The translations under genes were made by a program, and so were the position numbers. A stretch of 64,000 bases of DNA from Symsagittifera roscoffensis (taxonomy: Eukaryota > Xenacoelomorpha > Acoela > Convolutidae), in the NCBI RefSeq assembly GCF_963678635.1, contig NC_087063.1, forward strand, positions 79,967,574 to 80,031,573, given 5' to 3'. Every line of letters begins with the position of its first letter. Position 1 is the first letter of the stretch. The notes under the pieces are model-generated. The model ran no database searches and was not told the origin of the DNA. It saw only the letters and a list, made by a program, of their open reading frames with translations. Shown here piece by piece: positions 10,528-21,765 of this stretch.

Positions 10528-11088
10528 CGTCAACGTCATCTGTCCACCACTATTTTAGTTTTTTTTGTAGTTCAACCTTTTGTAGTTCAAATTCTGATAA
10601 ATGTATTTTTCAGACATTGAAAACTCTCTGGATAGAAACATATTTCTTTCTGAAATAAACAGAGAAAAATGAAAAATTTCGAATTGTAAGACAATTTTTG
10701 TTTTATTTTGTAAGTGGGTTGGCACAGTGGAGTTGAATAATTTGTCTTAATAGAAATAACAAACTACCGGCACATCGTTATAGGTTTGACTCAAAACACG
10801 TAACCCAACACCTGATTGTAAAACCGTCCGCCATCAAAGCCACCCCCAAAACTAGAGACAGACTGGGCATTCCAAGGCGGAAACTCAGTGGTAGTGGGAC
10901 TTCTATTAAATATTGGGTTGTGAACTCTAACAGTTTATTGGTCTCAATTTGGATGGTCTGCTAATTTATAACTATAAATAGTTTTTTTTCTACAGTTGTT
11001 CGAAACTGTTGAATTTCAAAAAGTACAATAATCGCCGGTTCAAGTCTCAGAGAAGTTGTTTCGGATCTACTTAACAATCGCCCCCTAC
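10528..11088. repeat. Tandem unit 3, truncated
   Basis: Repeats the first 560 bp of the unit, including the tRNA-like head. It leaves the unit at CCCCCTACC, where units 1 and 2 continue GAATTACATTG and this copy continues into a run of C and then CACCCATATTG. The point of divergence is the same C-rich stretch in which the SINE seems to end. Confidence 0.9.
10714..11088 (+). mobile_element. Candidate tRNA-derived SINE, copy 3
   Basis: Same A and B boxes as copies 1 and 2. Three bases (TCC) are missing after AACCCAACACC, and GGAGTTG replaces GGAGTAG near the A box. Downstream it reaches the long poly-C tract. Confidence 0.4.
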
Positions 11089-11300
11089 CCCCCCCCCCAC
11101 CCATATTGTATCTACTAAAAAAAATCTCCGCTTCAGTAAATAAAAACAGTAAATTCGCACTAGAGCGTTGCATGTAATTTCGAATTTTGCTGCATTCGGA
11201 TTGGTCGAAAATCCGCTGCAAGTGATCTACTTAACAATCCCCCCCCCCCCTTTATTGAAAGAGGAGGTGGAGATTGTTAACTAGATCGGTTGTTTCAAGA
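11060..11300. repeat. Poly-C tracts and foldback around GATCTACTTAACAATC
   Basis: GATCTACTTAACAATCGCCCCC (about 11067, also in units 1 and 2) recurs at 11224 as GATCTACTTAACAATC before a C run. An inverted copy, GGAGATTGTTAACTAGATC, follows at about 11269-11287. The 11224-11287 pair forms a hairpin with arms of about 25 bp around a short AT loop. It may be the terminus of a small inverted-repeat transposon. No coding content. Confidence 0.55.
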
Positions 11301-13325
11301 AGATTCCCTCGGAACATGGGAATGTGACTCATTTGGATGCTCTGCAAAACTCATTACTGTTTTTAATTATCAACTTTCAAAACAAAACCGAAAGACAAAA
11401 GAATCAACTTTTAAGACGATTATAAACTAATATATCATTTGAGGGGCGCATTCAACAGTGCCAAAGTACAACAAAGCCGAAACTGAAAAGGTGATCAACA
11501 ATGCCGAAAATTGATGTTATTTTGAACTGTTGAGTTTTTTTTGTGAATTGTCGTAACAGTTGCGCGATTAATTTTGTTTGAGAGTAAAAACGAGTACAAA
11601 ATTTGACAATTTGGTGATTGGTTATTTGGTCGAAAAAACTGATGACGCCGCGCTTGGGGGAACTTTTGTTTGTTTAACAGGAGGTATCAGTTAAAATAGG
11701 GCCTAGGAATTGAGACGACAAGCAAATTAAAGGACACTAAAACAATTGAATTTAGACTATAAGAGCTGGGCCAGCAAAGCGTTTTGTTTGGAATAGGGCT
11801 AGAAAAAAAATCAAAGAGTATTTTATCAAAGTACAGATCAAAATATTTATTGTAAGATATATTAAAATCTTTATATCAAAAACGCATAGTACATTTTTTG
11901 AAGTGCTAGAACTCTACAGCTGTGACAGTAGTTACCAGATTTGTGGTTCGACAACCAGTGTTTGCTCAGCTAAAGGTTAGCTTAAGTCTGTAAACAATTT
12001 TCACAAAATTTGCACGAAAGTTGTCGTCCAAATTCAGTTACTTTCTGATCGCCTAATTTATTTCTCGTCTATTCTCCTAAGCCCCGTTAAAAAGGTTAAT
12101 TTTGTCTTTTCAATTTCCGTCCATTTGATTATAATTACTTGTAAAATATTTGGGATGTAGACTAAGACTACTCTCATGATGGAGAGACCGAAAAATGGAA
12201 AATTTCTTAGTTTTTTATTCGCTGAATGGGTTTTGCAATGTACCGAAATAAAAAATAGCAGAAAATGAAACAATGCATACACAGTCGATGCAGATTTTAC
12301 AAATTTATTTCTTTGTTTTCAAGTTTTCTTTAATCGGTATTTGTGATAAATTGTGTTTTTCCCGAGGTTTTTTTAATCTGGCAATACTTGAAAACCCATG
12401 TATCTGCAATCTGCTTATTTGTTCATCGGTCATTATTCAGGTTGATGGCCTGAATTTGTTTTCTTACTTCGCAATTTCTTGAGATTTTTGATTACTGAAT
12501 TATGATTGAATGGAAAAGCTGAAAATTTATTTCCAACTTTCGGTCCCTCCATCATGAAGGACGCCATCATTTGGGATCGGTAAAAACATTATTCAAATTA
12601 ACTTTCGGCACAGTTGATTGAAATTGTAATTTTGGCACTGATGTACTTCGGCACTTTTGTACTGCCTCTATGTGAAATTAACTAACATACGCTCAAGTAC
12701 CTTCTAGTCAGTGGAGACACACCTCATTGGTTATTTCTACTAAGTATCAAAGTTATCGGCTCTAAATCCGTTTTGAAAGTAATTTAAGCAATCTCATAAT
12801 CTCAGACAACCTTAATTTCTTCCACTGATTTTAAAAGACAAAAACGATGAAATTTGAATTGAAGTGAAGTTTGTAAACAAATATTTTGGAAACATCAAAT
12901 ATTTCCTAAGTTTTTTTTTTCAGCTCACCTTCTAATCTAAAGTTAATCTTGTTTGGCATAGTTGCTTCTGTGGTCTCTATCGAGATTGAACTGGTGGAAC
13001 AGCAATTGATTCTAAAGGTCTCGAATCACAAACCTGTTGGCAGCTTTTGTTGCAATTGAACGGCTTCTTTGACATGATCCTTTTATACACCAAAGTTTAT
13101 TGTAATGGATTCCGCAAATTGCTGATTCCTCTTAAATTCTACAGATTCTGCTTACAGTATGAGGATCCTACTTAGATTTGTGGGTTACCAAAAAGCCGCA
13201 GCTGTTCTGCTTGTTGATAAAGTTAGAGCAATACAAAGTTTTAGCCATTTGTCTCTCGATTCTACAATTAAAAAATAATCAAAAATCGCAAATTGTACAC
13301 TATGGTCTCGTAATATTTAATCAAT
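11301..13325. other. Unassigned spacer
   Basis: No gene recognised. It is AT-rich with short frames on both strands; the only structure noted is the inverted repeat at 12175-12556. The predicted peptides here are low-complexity and lack recognisable domains. Confidence 0.5.
12175..12556. repeat. Inverted repeat flanking ~310 bp, possible MITE
   Basis: CATGATGGAGAGACCGAAA at 12175 matches the reverse complement of the right end (CATGATGGAGGGACCGAAA, about 12538-12556), and imperfect pairing continues inward for about 35 bp (TGGAAAATTT against TGGAAATAAATTTT). The interior is AT-rich and non-coding. No clear target duplication was found, so a MITE is only a possibility. Confidence 0.35.
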
Positions 13326-13914
13326 CGAAAGTTGATATTTATATTTGGATTTAAAAATTTATATTTGGGTATTTATGTGCAAGCAATAACTGTCAATTTT
13401 ACTGTTGCGACTTTTCACGGGAAATAACTATGTAGAAAGTAGCTCTACGTACAAATACAAGTGTGGCACAACAACAAATCTTTTAAGTTTTGATGAGGAT
13501 TCCAAAAAAACTACCCGATTCGGGAACACCCTCTAATATTTTTTAAATTTAAATAAAAACCGATGAAATACAATTATTGCATCTAAAATAAATAAACGCG
13601 CTGCCATCAATTGTATCATTGCTCATGTGGACTCCCAAAATCATACATAATAACAGTAGCGTACCGAGGGCATGGATCGAGCGGCAACTGCGCCAACTTC
13701 GCACCTCACATCTTTTTTTTAAACTTTCCTATTCAAATTTTGGCTCATTGTTCAGTAAAATTCAAATCAACGTAACAATAGTTTAATCAAGTCCAGACTT
13801 GAGTACTCTGACTCATTTTGTGAACATCAACCGTTTCGGCAAGCACCAGTGCAGCAGTGTCCATTATGGCTCACAAAAGCTGATTTACATTGTAGAACAT
13901 CCGTAAATAATTAT

Positions 13915-14718
13915 CTAGGGTAAGAAATCATGGTCTGAGCCAAGGCTCCTCCACTTGTTCCTTGTGCCTTGGAAGCACACACTGGAAGCACGGAGCATAG
14001 CAAAAGACAGCCGGCACTTCACCCAGTTCATAGTTTTACGATAGGGTTTCTCCCACTTACGATAGGGTTTCTCCCAGGTAGATAATTCTTCTCCTATTCT
14101 CCGAAGGAAACTTACAAATTCTGGAGCAAGCATCCGATGGACAGACACGACAAGAGGAGTGAAAGACATATGCCTTTCCTGACACGCGTCTGAATATTTT
14201 GTCTTTTTCTCAACCTCTGCTGAGTGCAAAACACTCATGAGGCTTCTGTTCCGATAGGAGATGGCATCGGTGTCAGAGACACGAATATCAAAAGACGCTC
14301 CTCCCTGTCTAACATAAACTCCACGACAAAACAAATCTGCAATTAATGCGGGTGTCTCATCTTGCGGGTTGTATTATCTAATAACAGGCTCTCTGTACAT
14401 CCTTCCACACTAAAGAAGCTAAGCCGCCTACAGAATCCTTAATCTCATTTTGCCTTAAAGTTAAGAGACCACATTTTTGCACACTAACGCACGCCGTAGG
14501 GTGAATGGTGACTGGCAACCATCACAAAAAGTTGGCGAAGCGGTCAAGTTTTTGTTATACCGGACACTCAATGCATCCCGAATCTCCACTTCCGACAGAT
14601 CAAAGTTTTCTGCAGCAATAGGTAACGCTGTCATCCAGGCAGACAAGCTTCCTTCATAGATTCTTTTTACTGCGCGAACTTGGTCTGCTGGTAGCTCATT
14701 CAATAACTCCCCCAACAA
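13915..14718 (-). pseudogene. RLE element copy 1: knuckle and endonuclease region
   Basis: The frame 14718-14461 ends with CDGCQSPFTLRRALVC, which fits the Cys-rich knuckle usual before the endonuclease in this family. The expected His after the second Cys is Arg here. The frame then stops, and 14334-13915 carries the endonuclease part: ASFDIRVSDTDA followed by a Lys/Tyr-rich helix, as in PD-(D/E)xK-like enzymes that nick the target for target-primed reverse transcription. A local 18-bp duplication adds a second WEKPYRK repeat near the C-terminus, which copy 2 lacks. Confidence 0.65.
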
Positions 14719-14722
14719 CTCT

Positions 14723-15911
14723 TCATGTTTTTCTTACATTACTGATGATTTTTTTTCGCGATTGAGACATTTGCTTTCTGTAGTCTTCATGAGAGAAACC
14801 GTGCTGATTAACAATAGCATCATAAAGAACCGTAACTGCTTCCCGTGACGTATTGTAAGACTCACCAGCGAAACTGATTGGGATAGACACTCCAAGACCA
14901 CCCTTTCTTGCTGGCAAACAAAAAAGACGTCTCTCAATTGATGAAATCGACGAAGTTCCAAGTATCGCAGGTAAGAATTTCTCCTTCAGAAGGTTCTCTA
15001 GTGGTTGAAAAAGCTGACTAGAACCACCCAAAACACGATGGGAAAAATTCCAATATCGCTTGTAGGGACTTAGTCAGTCCTGATAAAGCACATTGTGGTT
15101 CTGTTTTTGTCACAAACGAACGTTTCTCGTTTTTGTCTACCCATTCAAGTTCTTTCTTTTTCAGGTATATGTCCTTCTCATTTCCGCCTCCAATGAAACC
15201 GCCCAAAAAACTCTTCACTTCACTAAAGTAATCGATTACTTGTCAAATCTGTGATGCGCTCCTTCAGCATATTGTTTATCGACAACCAAAAAACTTTTGG
15301 AAGGCTCTGGAAAGTAACCGAAGGCGGGAACTTCCTTAATCAAGTTTTTTGAGCCATATCTCCAATTTCTTGAGTTTTGCTATGGCGGCAGAATCATCAG
15401 CATACCAACTTTGTAACACATTGTTCGGATCAATTAACTTCCGCATCAGAAAAGAAGTGAAACACCGTAGAAGAACATTGCCAAAGGGTCTCCCTGTAAG
15501 GTTCGTTCTCTACTGTACATCACTTCATCGGCGCCAGCAACGAAAAGCGATGCGAAGCCTGTGTAAGTATTAAAGAGAAATCTACAACATCTAGGCAACA
15601 GTATTTGAGCATTCCACAAAGCTGTTTCAGCATTGAGCGAGTTGAAAGCATTTGATGCATCCATCAACAAAATGCCACAGCAACCTTTCCTGTTGTCATC
15701 AAAAACATGAGAGCGCACGAATTGCAACTTCAACGCCGGCTTTCAGCCCAGAACCTAATTGATCAGTCAAACATGTTTCTTCAAGGTCACTTTTTGTGAA
15801 CTCAGCCGCACTTTTGCAAATTATTCTTCGTAGACACTGGCCTATGCCAATAGGTCGCACGCCAGGACATTTATCAAGCGCAACCAATCTTCCAGAAACC
15901 AGTGCTCGCAT
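14723..15911 (-). pseudogene. RLE element copy 1: reverse transcriptase
   Basis: RT blocks in order: LVALDKCPGVRPIGIGQCLRR (block 1-2), then LLMDASNAFNSLN (catalytic Asp block), LQGDPLAM, WYADDSAAIAKL (catalytic YADD, about 15418-15380), then the thumb with LPARKGGLGVSIP. The frame breaks after ...VAIRALSCF (near 15705) at a T run, a break present in copy 2 as well. Copy 1 also has TTTTTT where copy 2 has TTTTT (about 15341), which adds a frameshift just after the YADD block. Reverse transcription of its own RNA at the target would be the normal role; this copy cannot make a full protein. Confidence 0.8.
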
Positions 15912-16952
15912 TTTTGACCGTGGTCAGATTTGATTGCACACTTTTGTGGCAAGAGTTGCAACTTCGTCTCTCAAGACTGTGAGCCCCATGACGTAATAAA
16001 ACCGTCTGCCAATGCTCAGAATCTGTTCCCGAAGCTCCCGAACTGCCCTGCAACGAACGTGTCGTCTTTTCAATGGAAGCAGAACTGATGATAACATCTT
16101 CAAAGTCGGGTGAAACTGGCACTTGTAATCGCGAAAAGAGATGTGACTTGTGTGGCTCTGGATGCTTTGTCTTCAAAGTCTCTAAAACGTTCACAACTTT
16201 CTTCACCTCTTGCATAGGATCAAGCACAACCCCGCTTGCTCTCTCGGAGAGCCACCGCATAGCGCTTCTCACTTTGCCTTTCATTATTAATGAAGCAAAC
16301 ACTTTCGAGACATTTTTGTCGTCCAAATTATCTTGACTTGTTTGTTTCTTTTTGCCACATCTCACTGCTTCCGCCAACAACTTGTCGAATTTGTTTACCT
16401 TCCAGTGTTCATTGCGCCTTCCAATAAGTATTCGAATGTCTGTTGATGCTTTGATCATTGGATTTTTTTTTCGTAATAAAAGACGACTCATCACCAGAAC
16501 TCTTTCTGAAATGGAATCAGCAGTGGTAGAAAGAAGCTTCAGTTCATGTGTCAAGAGGTCCACGTTCATCCTACCAATGTTACCATTAGGAAAACTATAT
16601 AGTCTTTTTGGCAAACGTAAACTTTTCACCCATCTTTCATTCAAATTGAATGATCAAGACAAGTTGATTTGTCAAGTGACGCACCGAATGCTTCCATCAT
16701 TTTGTCTTCGTCATGGCTTTCAAGATTCGGATCAGTTTCTGGTAGCACATCTTCTATTTGCTGGTCTTGCATGGCTTGAGTTAATCCTGTGCGGCCATTG
16801 CTTGTCAGTGTAACATTAACGCGATCATTGTTATCTTGTGATATTAACAAGTCTTCCACTTCAATCCCGTTGGTATTGGAAACACTGAGCTGCGAATCAG
16901 AATTATACCCCAGATAACTAGGCGGTTTGATAATTCTCTGAGTCCGCCTCAT
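15874..16952 (-). pseudogene. RLE element copy 1: N-terminal region
   Basis: Two frames, 16952-16641 (starts MRRTQRIIKPP, acidic and Asn-rich) and 16644-15874 (257 codons), overlap by 4 bp. They include KVRSAMRWLSERASG and a GASG segment that in this retroelement family lies before the RT core. No clear nucleic-acid-binding finger is present in this part. It ends in a frame offset from RT block 1, an offset also found in copy 2. Confidence 0.6.
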
Positions 16953-17089
16953 GATATCAAATCAAAGCACCACCGTGGTAGTGAAACCTCTTGTGTCACG
17001 AAGAAAAGAAAACCAGAAGCAGCAAGTCCGAGATAATGAAATCTCTGGAGTCACACTCAGTATAACAAATGATATTCTGCTCCGCAAGC

Positions 17090-17356
17090 CAACTCCGCTG
17101 CAAACACCAGCGTTCCTCCAACCAAACTCGAACTCTTCCCGAGCACGGGCCACTCTGCTCCAGAAACGAGCTCCTCTCCAAACACGAGTTGCAAGCGCCG
17201 GCTCTGTACCAAACACACACGAGCTCCAAGCACCGGCTCTGCATCCAACACGAGCACCAATCCAAATTTAAGCTGTACTCCGATTACGTGCTCTGCTCCA
17301 AACTCACGAGTTCAGCTCCAAATACGAGCTCTGATCCAAATACGAGCACTGCTTGA
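17090..17356. repeat. Short tandem repeat (CGAGCTCTGCTCCAAACA type), copy 1
   Basis: Units of about 21-23 bp built on CTCCAAACACGAGCTCTGC recur with drift (CTCCAAGCACCGGCTCTGC, CTCCAAATACGAGCTCTG and others). The array lies in the 5' leader of the RLE element on its sense strand. It gives long open frames on several strands, which I treat as by-products. Confidence 0.7.
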
Positions 17357-18289
17357 GATAAAATGTCCGCTCAGTTGTCGATGTTGCAGTGGTTATTGTT
17401 TTTTTCTCGCTTAACAAGACAAGTGCAAAAAACCAACAGTATTCAATAAATTCAACCAACTGCACCTCACATCTGGTTGCCCAGTTTTTACGAAGAGTCA
17501 CCCGTTTGTATTAATTTACGCGAGCAACTTCAGGTTGACTGAATCTTAAACTATCCAAAAGGCAAAGTTGTTATTTATAGTTGGGTTTTAAAATTTATAT
17601 TTGGGTATTTACGTGCAAGCAATAACTGTCAATTTTACTGTTGCGACTTTTCACGGGAAATAACTATGTAGAAAGTAGCTCTACGTACAAATACAAGTGT
17701 GGCACAAAAAAAAATCTTTTAAATTTTGATGAGGATTCCAAAAAAAACTACCCGATTCGGGAACACCCTCTAATATTTTTTAAATTTAAATAAAAACAGA
17801 TGAAATACAATTATTGCATCTAAAATAAATAAACGCGCTGCCATCAATTGTATCATTGCTCATGTGGACTCCCAAAATCATACAAAATAACAGTAGCGTA
17901 CCGAGGGCATAGATCGAGCGGCAACTGCGCCAACCTCGCACCTCACATATTTTTTTAAAACTTTTCTATTCAAATTTTGGCTCATTGTTCAGTAAAATTC
18001 AAATCAACGTAACAATAGTTTAATCAAGTCCAGACTTGAGTACTCTGACTCATTTTGTGAACATCAATCGTTTCGGCAAGCACCAGTGCAGCAGTGTCCA
18101 TTGTGGCTAACAAAAGCTGATTTACATTGTAGAACATCCGTAAATAATTATCTAGGGTAAGAAATCATGGTCTGAGCCAAGACTCCTCCACTTGTTCCTT
18201 GTGCCTCGGAAGCACACACTGGAAGCACGGAGCATAGCAAAAGACAGCCGGCACTTCACCCAGTTCATAGTTTCACGATAGGGTTTCTC

Positions 18290-18937
18290 TCACTCGGTAG
18301 ATAAATCTTCTCCTATTCTCCGAAGGAAACTTACAAATTCTGGAGCAAGCATCCGATGGACAGACACGACAAGAGGAGTGAAAGACATATGCCTTTCCTG
18401 ACACGCGTCTGAATATTTTGTCTTTTTCTCAACCTCTGCTGAGTGCAAAACACTCATGAGGCTTCTGTTCCGATAGGAGATGGCATCGGTGTCAGAGACA
18501 CGAATATCAAAAGACGCTCCTCCCTGTCTAACATAAACTCCACGACAAAACAAATCTGCAATTAATGCGGGTGTCTCATCTTGCGGGTTGTATTATCTAA
18601 TAACAGGCTCTCTGTACATCCTTCCACACTAAAGAAGCTAAGCCGCCTACAGAATCCTTAATCTCATTTTGCCTTAAAGTTAAGAGACCACATTTTTGCA
18701 CACTAACGCACGCCGTAGGGTGAATGGTGACTGGCAACCATCACAAAAAGTTGGCGAAGCGGTCAAGTTTTTGTTATACCGGACACTCAATGCATCCCGA
18801 ATCTCCACTTCCGACAGATCAAAGTTTTCTGCAGCAATAGGTAACGCTGTCATCCAGGCAGACAAGCTTCCTTCATAGATTCTTTTTACTGCGCGAACTT
18901 GGTCTGCTGGTAGCTCATTCAATAACTCCCCCAACAA
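18290..18937 (-). pseudogene. RLE element copy 2: knuckle and endonuclease region
   Basis: Same CDGCQSPFTLRRALVC knuckle, with Arg for His, and FDIRVSDTDA endonuclease motif as copy 1. The endonuclease frame stops earlier (...RRIGEDLSTE) because the downstream sequence differs by small indels. Confidence 0.65.
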
Positions 18938-18941
18938 CTCT

Positions 18942-20136
18942 TCATGTTTTTCTTACATTACTGATGATTTTTTTTCGCGATTGAGACATTTGCTTTCTGT
19001 AGTCTTCATGAGAGAAACCGTGCTGATTAACAATAGCATCATAAAGAACCGTAACTGCTTCCCGTGACGTATTGTAAGACTCACCAGCGAAACTGATTGG
19101 GATAGACACTCCAAGACCACCCTTTCTTGCTGGCAAACAAAAAAGACGTCTCTCAATTGATGAAATCGACGAAGTTCCAAGTATCGCACGTAAGAATTTC
19201 TCCTTCAGAAGGTTCTCTAGTGGTTGAAAAAGCTGACTAGAACCACCCAAAACACGATGGGAAAAATTCCATTCCGCTTGTAGGGACTTAGTCAGTCCTG
19301 ATAAAGCACATTGTGGTTCTGTTTTTGTCACAAACGAACGTTTCTCATTTTTGTCTACCCATTCAAGTTCTTTCTTTTTCAGGTATATGTCCTTCTCATT
19401 TCCGTCTCCAATGAAACCGCCCAAAAACCTCTTCACTTCACTATAGTAATCGATGACTTGTCAAATATGTGACGCGCTCCTTCAGCATATTGTTTATCGA
19501 CAACCAAAAAACTTTTGGAAGGCTCTGGAAAGTAACCGAAGGCGGGAACTTCCTCAATCAAGTTTTTGAGCCATATCTCCAATTTCTTGAGTTTTGCTAT
19601 GGCCGCAGAATCATCAGCATACCAACTTTGTAACACATTGTTCGGATCACTTAATTTCCGAATCAGAAAAGAAGTGAAACACCATAGACGAACATTGCCA
19701 TAGGGTCTCCCTGTGTGGTTCGTTCTCTACTGTATAACACTTCATCGGCGCCAGCAACGAAAAGCGACGCGAAGCCTGTGTAAGTATTAAAGAGAAATCT
19801 ACAACATCTAGGCAACAGTATTTGAGCATTCCACAAAGCTGTTAAGCTGTTTCAGCATTGAGCGAGTTGAAAGCATTTGATGCATCCATCAACAAAATGC
19901 CACAGCAACCTTTCCTGTTGTCATCAAAAACATGAGAGCGCACGAATTGCAACTTCAACGCCGGCTTTCAGCCCAGAACCTAATTGATCAGTCAAACATG
20001 TTTCTTCAAGGTCACTTTTTGTGAACTCAGCCGCACTTTTGCAAATTATTCTTCGTAGACACTGGCCTATGCCAATAGGTCGCACGCCAGGACATTTATC
20101 AAGCGCAACCAATCTTCCAGAAACCAGTGCTCGCAT
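18942..20136 (-). pseudogene. RLE element copy 2: reverse transcriptase
   Basis: Blocks as in copy 1. WYADDSAAIAKL is in the frame 19636-19433. The thumb frame 19436-18942 is continuous over 164 codons, where copy 1 has an indel, so copy 2 is the less damaged version downstream of YADD. The break after IRALSCF is shared with copy 1. In the catalytic Asp block, the inserted bases near 19843 disturb the frame. Confidence 0.8.
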
Positions 20137-21175
20137 TTTTGACCGTGGTCAGATTTGATTGCACACTTTTGTGGCAAGAGTTGCAACTTCCTCTCTCAAG
20201 ACTGTGAGCCCCATGACGTAATAAAACCGTCTGCCAATGCTCAGAATCTGTTCCCGAAGCTCCCGAACTGCCCTGCAACGAACGTGTCGTCTTTTCAATG
20301 GAAGCAGAACTGATGATAACATCTTCAAAGTCGGGTGAAACTGGCACTTGCAATCGCGAAGAGGGATGTGACTTGTGTGGCTCTGGATGCTTTGTCTTCA
20401 AAGTCTCTAAAACGTTCACAACTTTCATCACCTCTTGCATAGGATCAAGCACACCCCCGCTTGCTCTCTCCGAGAGCCACCGCATAGCGCTTCTCACTTT
20501 GCCTTTCATCATTAATGAAGCAAACACTTTCGAGACATGTTTGTCGTCCAAATTATCTTGATTTGTTTGCTTCTTTTTGCCACATCTCATTGCTTCCGCC
20601 AACAACTTGTCGAATTTGTTTTCCTTCCAGTGTTCATTGCGCCGTCCAATAAATGTCCAAATGTCTGTTGATGCTTTGATCATTGGATTTTTTTTTTCGT
20701 AATAAAAGACGACTCATCACCAGAACTCTTTCTGAAATGGAATCAGCAGTGGTAGGAAGCTTCGGTTCATGTGTCAAGAGGTCCACGTTCTTCCTACCAA
20801 TGTTACCATTAGGCAAACTATATAGTCTTTTTGGCAAGCGTACACTTTTCACCCATCTTTCATTCAAATTGAATGATCAAGACAAGTTGATTTGTCAAGT
20901 GACGCACCGAATGCTTCCATCATTTTGTCTTCGTCATGGCTTTCAAGATTCGGATCAGTTTCTGGTAGCACATCTTCTATTTGCTGGTCTTGCATGGCTT
21001 GAGTTAATCCTGTGCGGCCATTGCTTGTCGGTGTAACATTAACGCGGTCATTGTTATCTTGTGATATTAACAAGTCTTCCACTTCGAACCCGTTGGTATT
21101 GGAAACACTGAGCTGCGAATCAGAATTATACCCCAGATAACTAGGCGGTTTGATAATTCTCTGAGTCCGCCTCAT
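20099..21175 (-). pseudogene. RLE element copy 2: N-terminal region
   Basis: Frames 21175-20864, 20867-20634 and 20683-20099 correspond to copy 1's N-terminal region. A frameshift at the T run near 20690 splits the second frame here, whereas copy 1 is continuous. MRWLSERASG is retained. Confidence 0.6.
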
Positions 21176-21304
21176 GATATCAAATCAAAGCACCACCGTG
21201 GTAGTGTCACGAAGAAAAGAAAACCAGAAGCAGCAAGTCCGAGATAATGAAATCTCTGGAGTCACACTCGGTATAACAAATGATATTCTGCTCTGCAAGC
21301 CAAC

Positions 21305-21566
21305 TCCGCTGCAAACACGAGCGTTCCTCCAACCAAACTTGAACTCTTCCCGAGCACGGGCCACTCTGCTCCAGAAACAAGCTCCTCTCCAAACACGAGT
21401 TCCAAGCACCGGCTCTGTACCAAACACACACGAGCTCCAAGCACTGGCTCTGCATACAACACGAGCACCAATCCAAAATTAAGCTGTACTCCGATTACGT
21501 GCTCTGCTCCAAACTCACGAGTTCAGCTCCAAATACGAGCTCTGATCCAAATACGAGCACTGCTTG
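21305..21566. repeat. Short tandem repeat (CGAGCTCTGCTCCAAACA type), copy 2
   Basis: Counterpart of 17090-17356 with the same unit and similar drift, in the leader of RLE copy 2. Confidence 0.7.
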
Positions 21567-21765
21567 AGATAAAATGTCCGCTCAGTTGTCGATGTTGCAG
21601 TGGTTATTGTTTTTTTTCTCGCTTAACAAGACACGTGCAAAAAACCAACAGTATTCAATAAATTCAACCAACTGCACCTCACATCTGGTTGCCCAGTTTT
21701 TACGAAGAGTCACCCGTTTGTATTAATTTACGCGAGCAACTTCAGGTTGACTGAACCTTAAACTT

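Larger units (their letters stand above)
13326..17556 (-). mobile_element. RLE-type non-LTR retrotransposon, copy 1 (dead)
   Basis: On the minus strand, N to C: leader with short repeats (17.36-17.09 kb), N-terminal region (16.95-15.87), reverse transcriptase (15.91-14.72), Cys-rich knuckle and restriction-like endonuclease region (14.72-13.92), and 3' UTR down to about 13.35 kb. Motifs support an RT of the non-LTR type. It is repeated head to tail at 17557-21765 with roughly 97% identity by eye. Several frameshifts are shared by both copies, so the element was already inactive when this DNA was duplicated. Confidence 0.85.
17557..21765 (-). mobile_element. RLE-type non-LTR retrotransposon, copy 2 (dead)
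   Basis: Head-to-tail copy of 13326-17556, offset by about 4.22 kb. The homology continues to the flanking AAGTTGATATTTATATTTGG-like sequence, so the duplicated unit includes host or element-terminal DNA; it is not a fresh insertion. Copy 2 carries an extra 9 bp (CTGTTAAG-like) near 19843 and lacks the WEKPYRK duplication. Confidence 0.85.

Noticed and set aside
16073-16813. Long plus-strand ORFs within the RLE element
   Set aside because: They are antisense to the retrotransposon's N-terminal and RT frames, which carry the recognisable motifs.
16962-17356. Overlapping Cys/Trp- and Arg-rich ORFs on both strands
   Set aside because: They are translations of a 22-bp tandem repeat in different phases.
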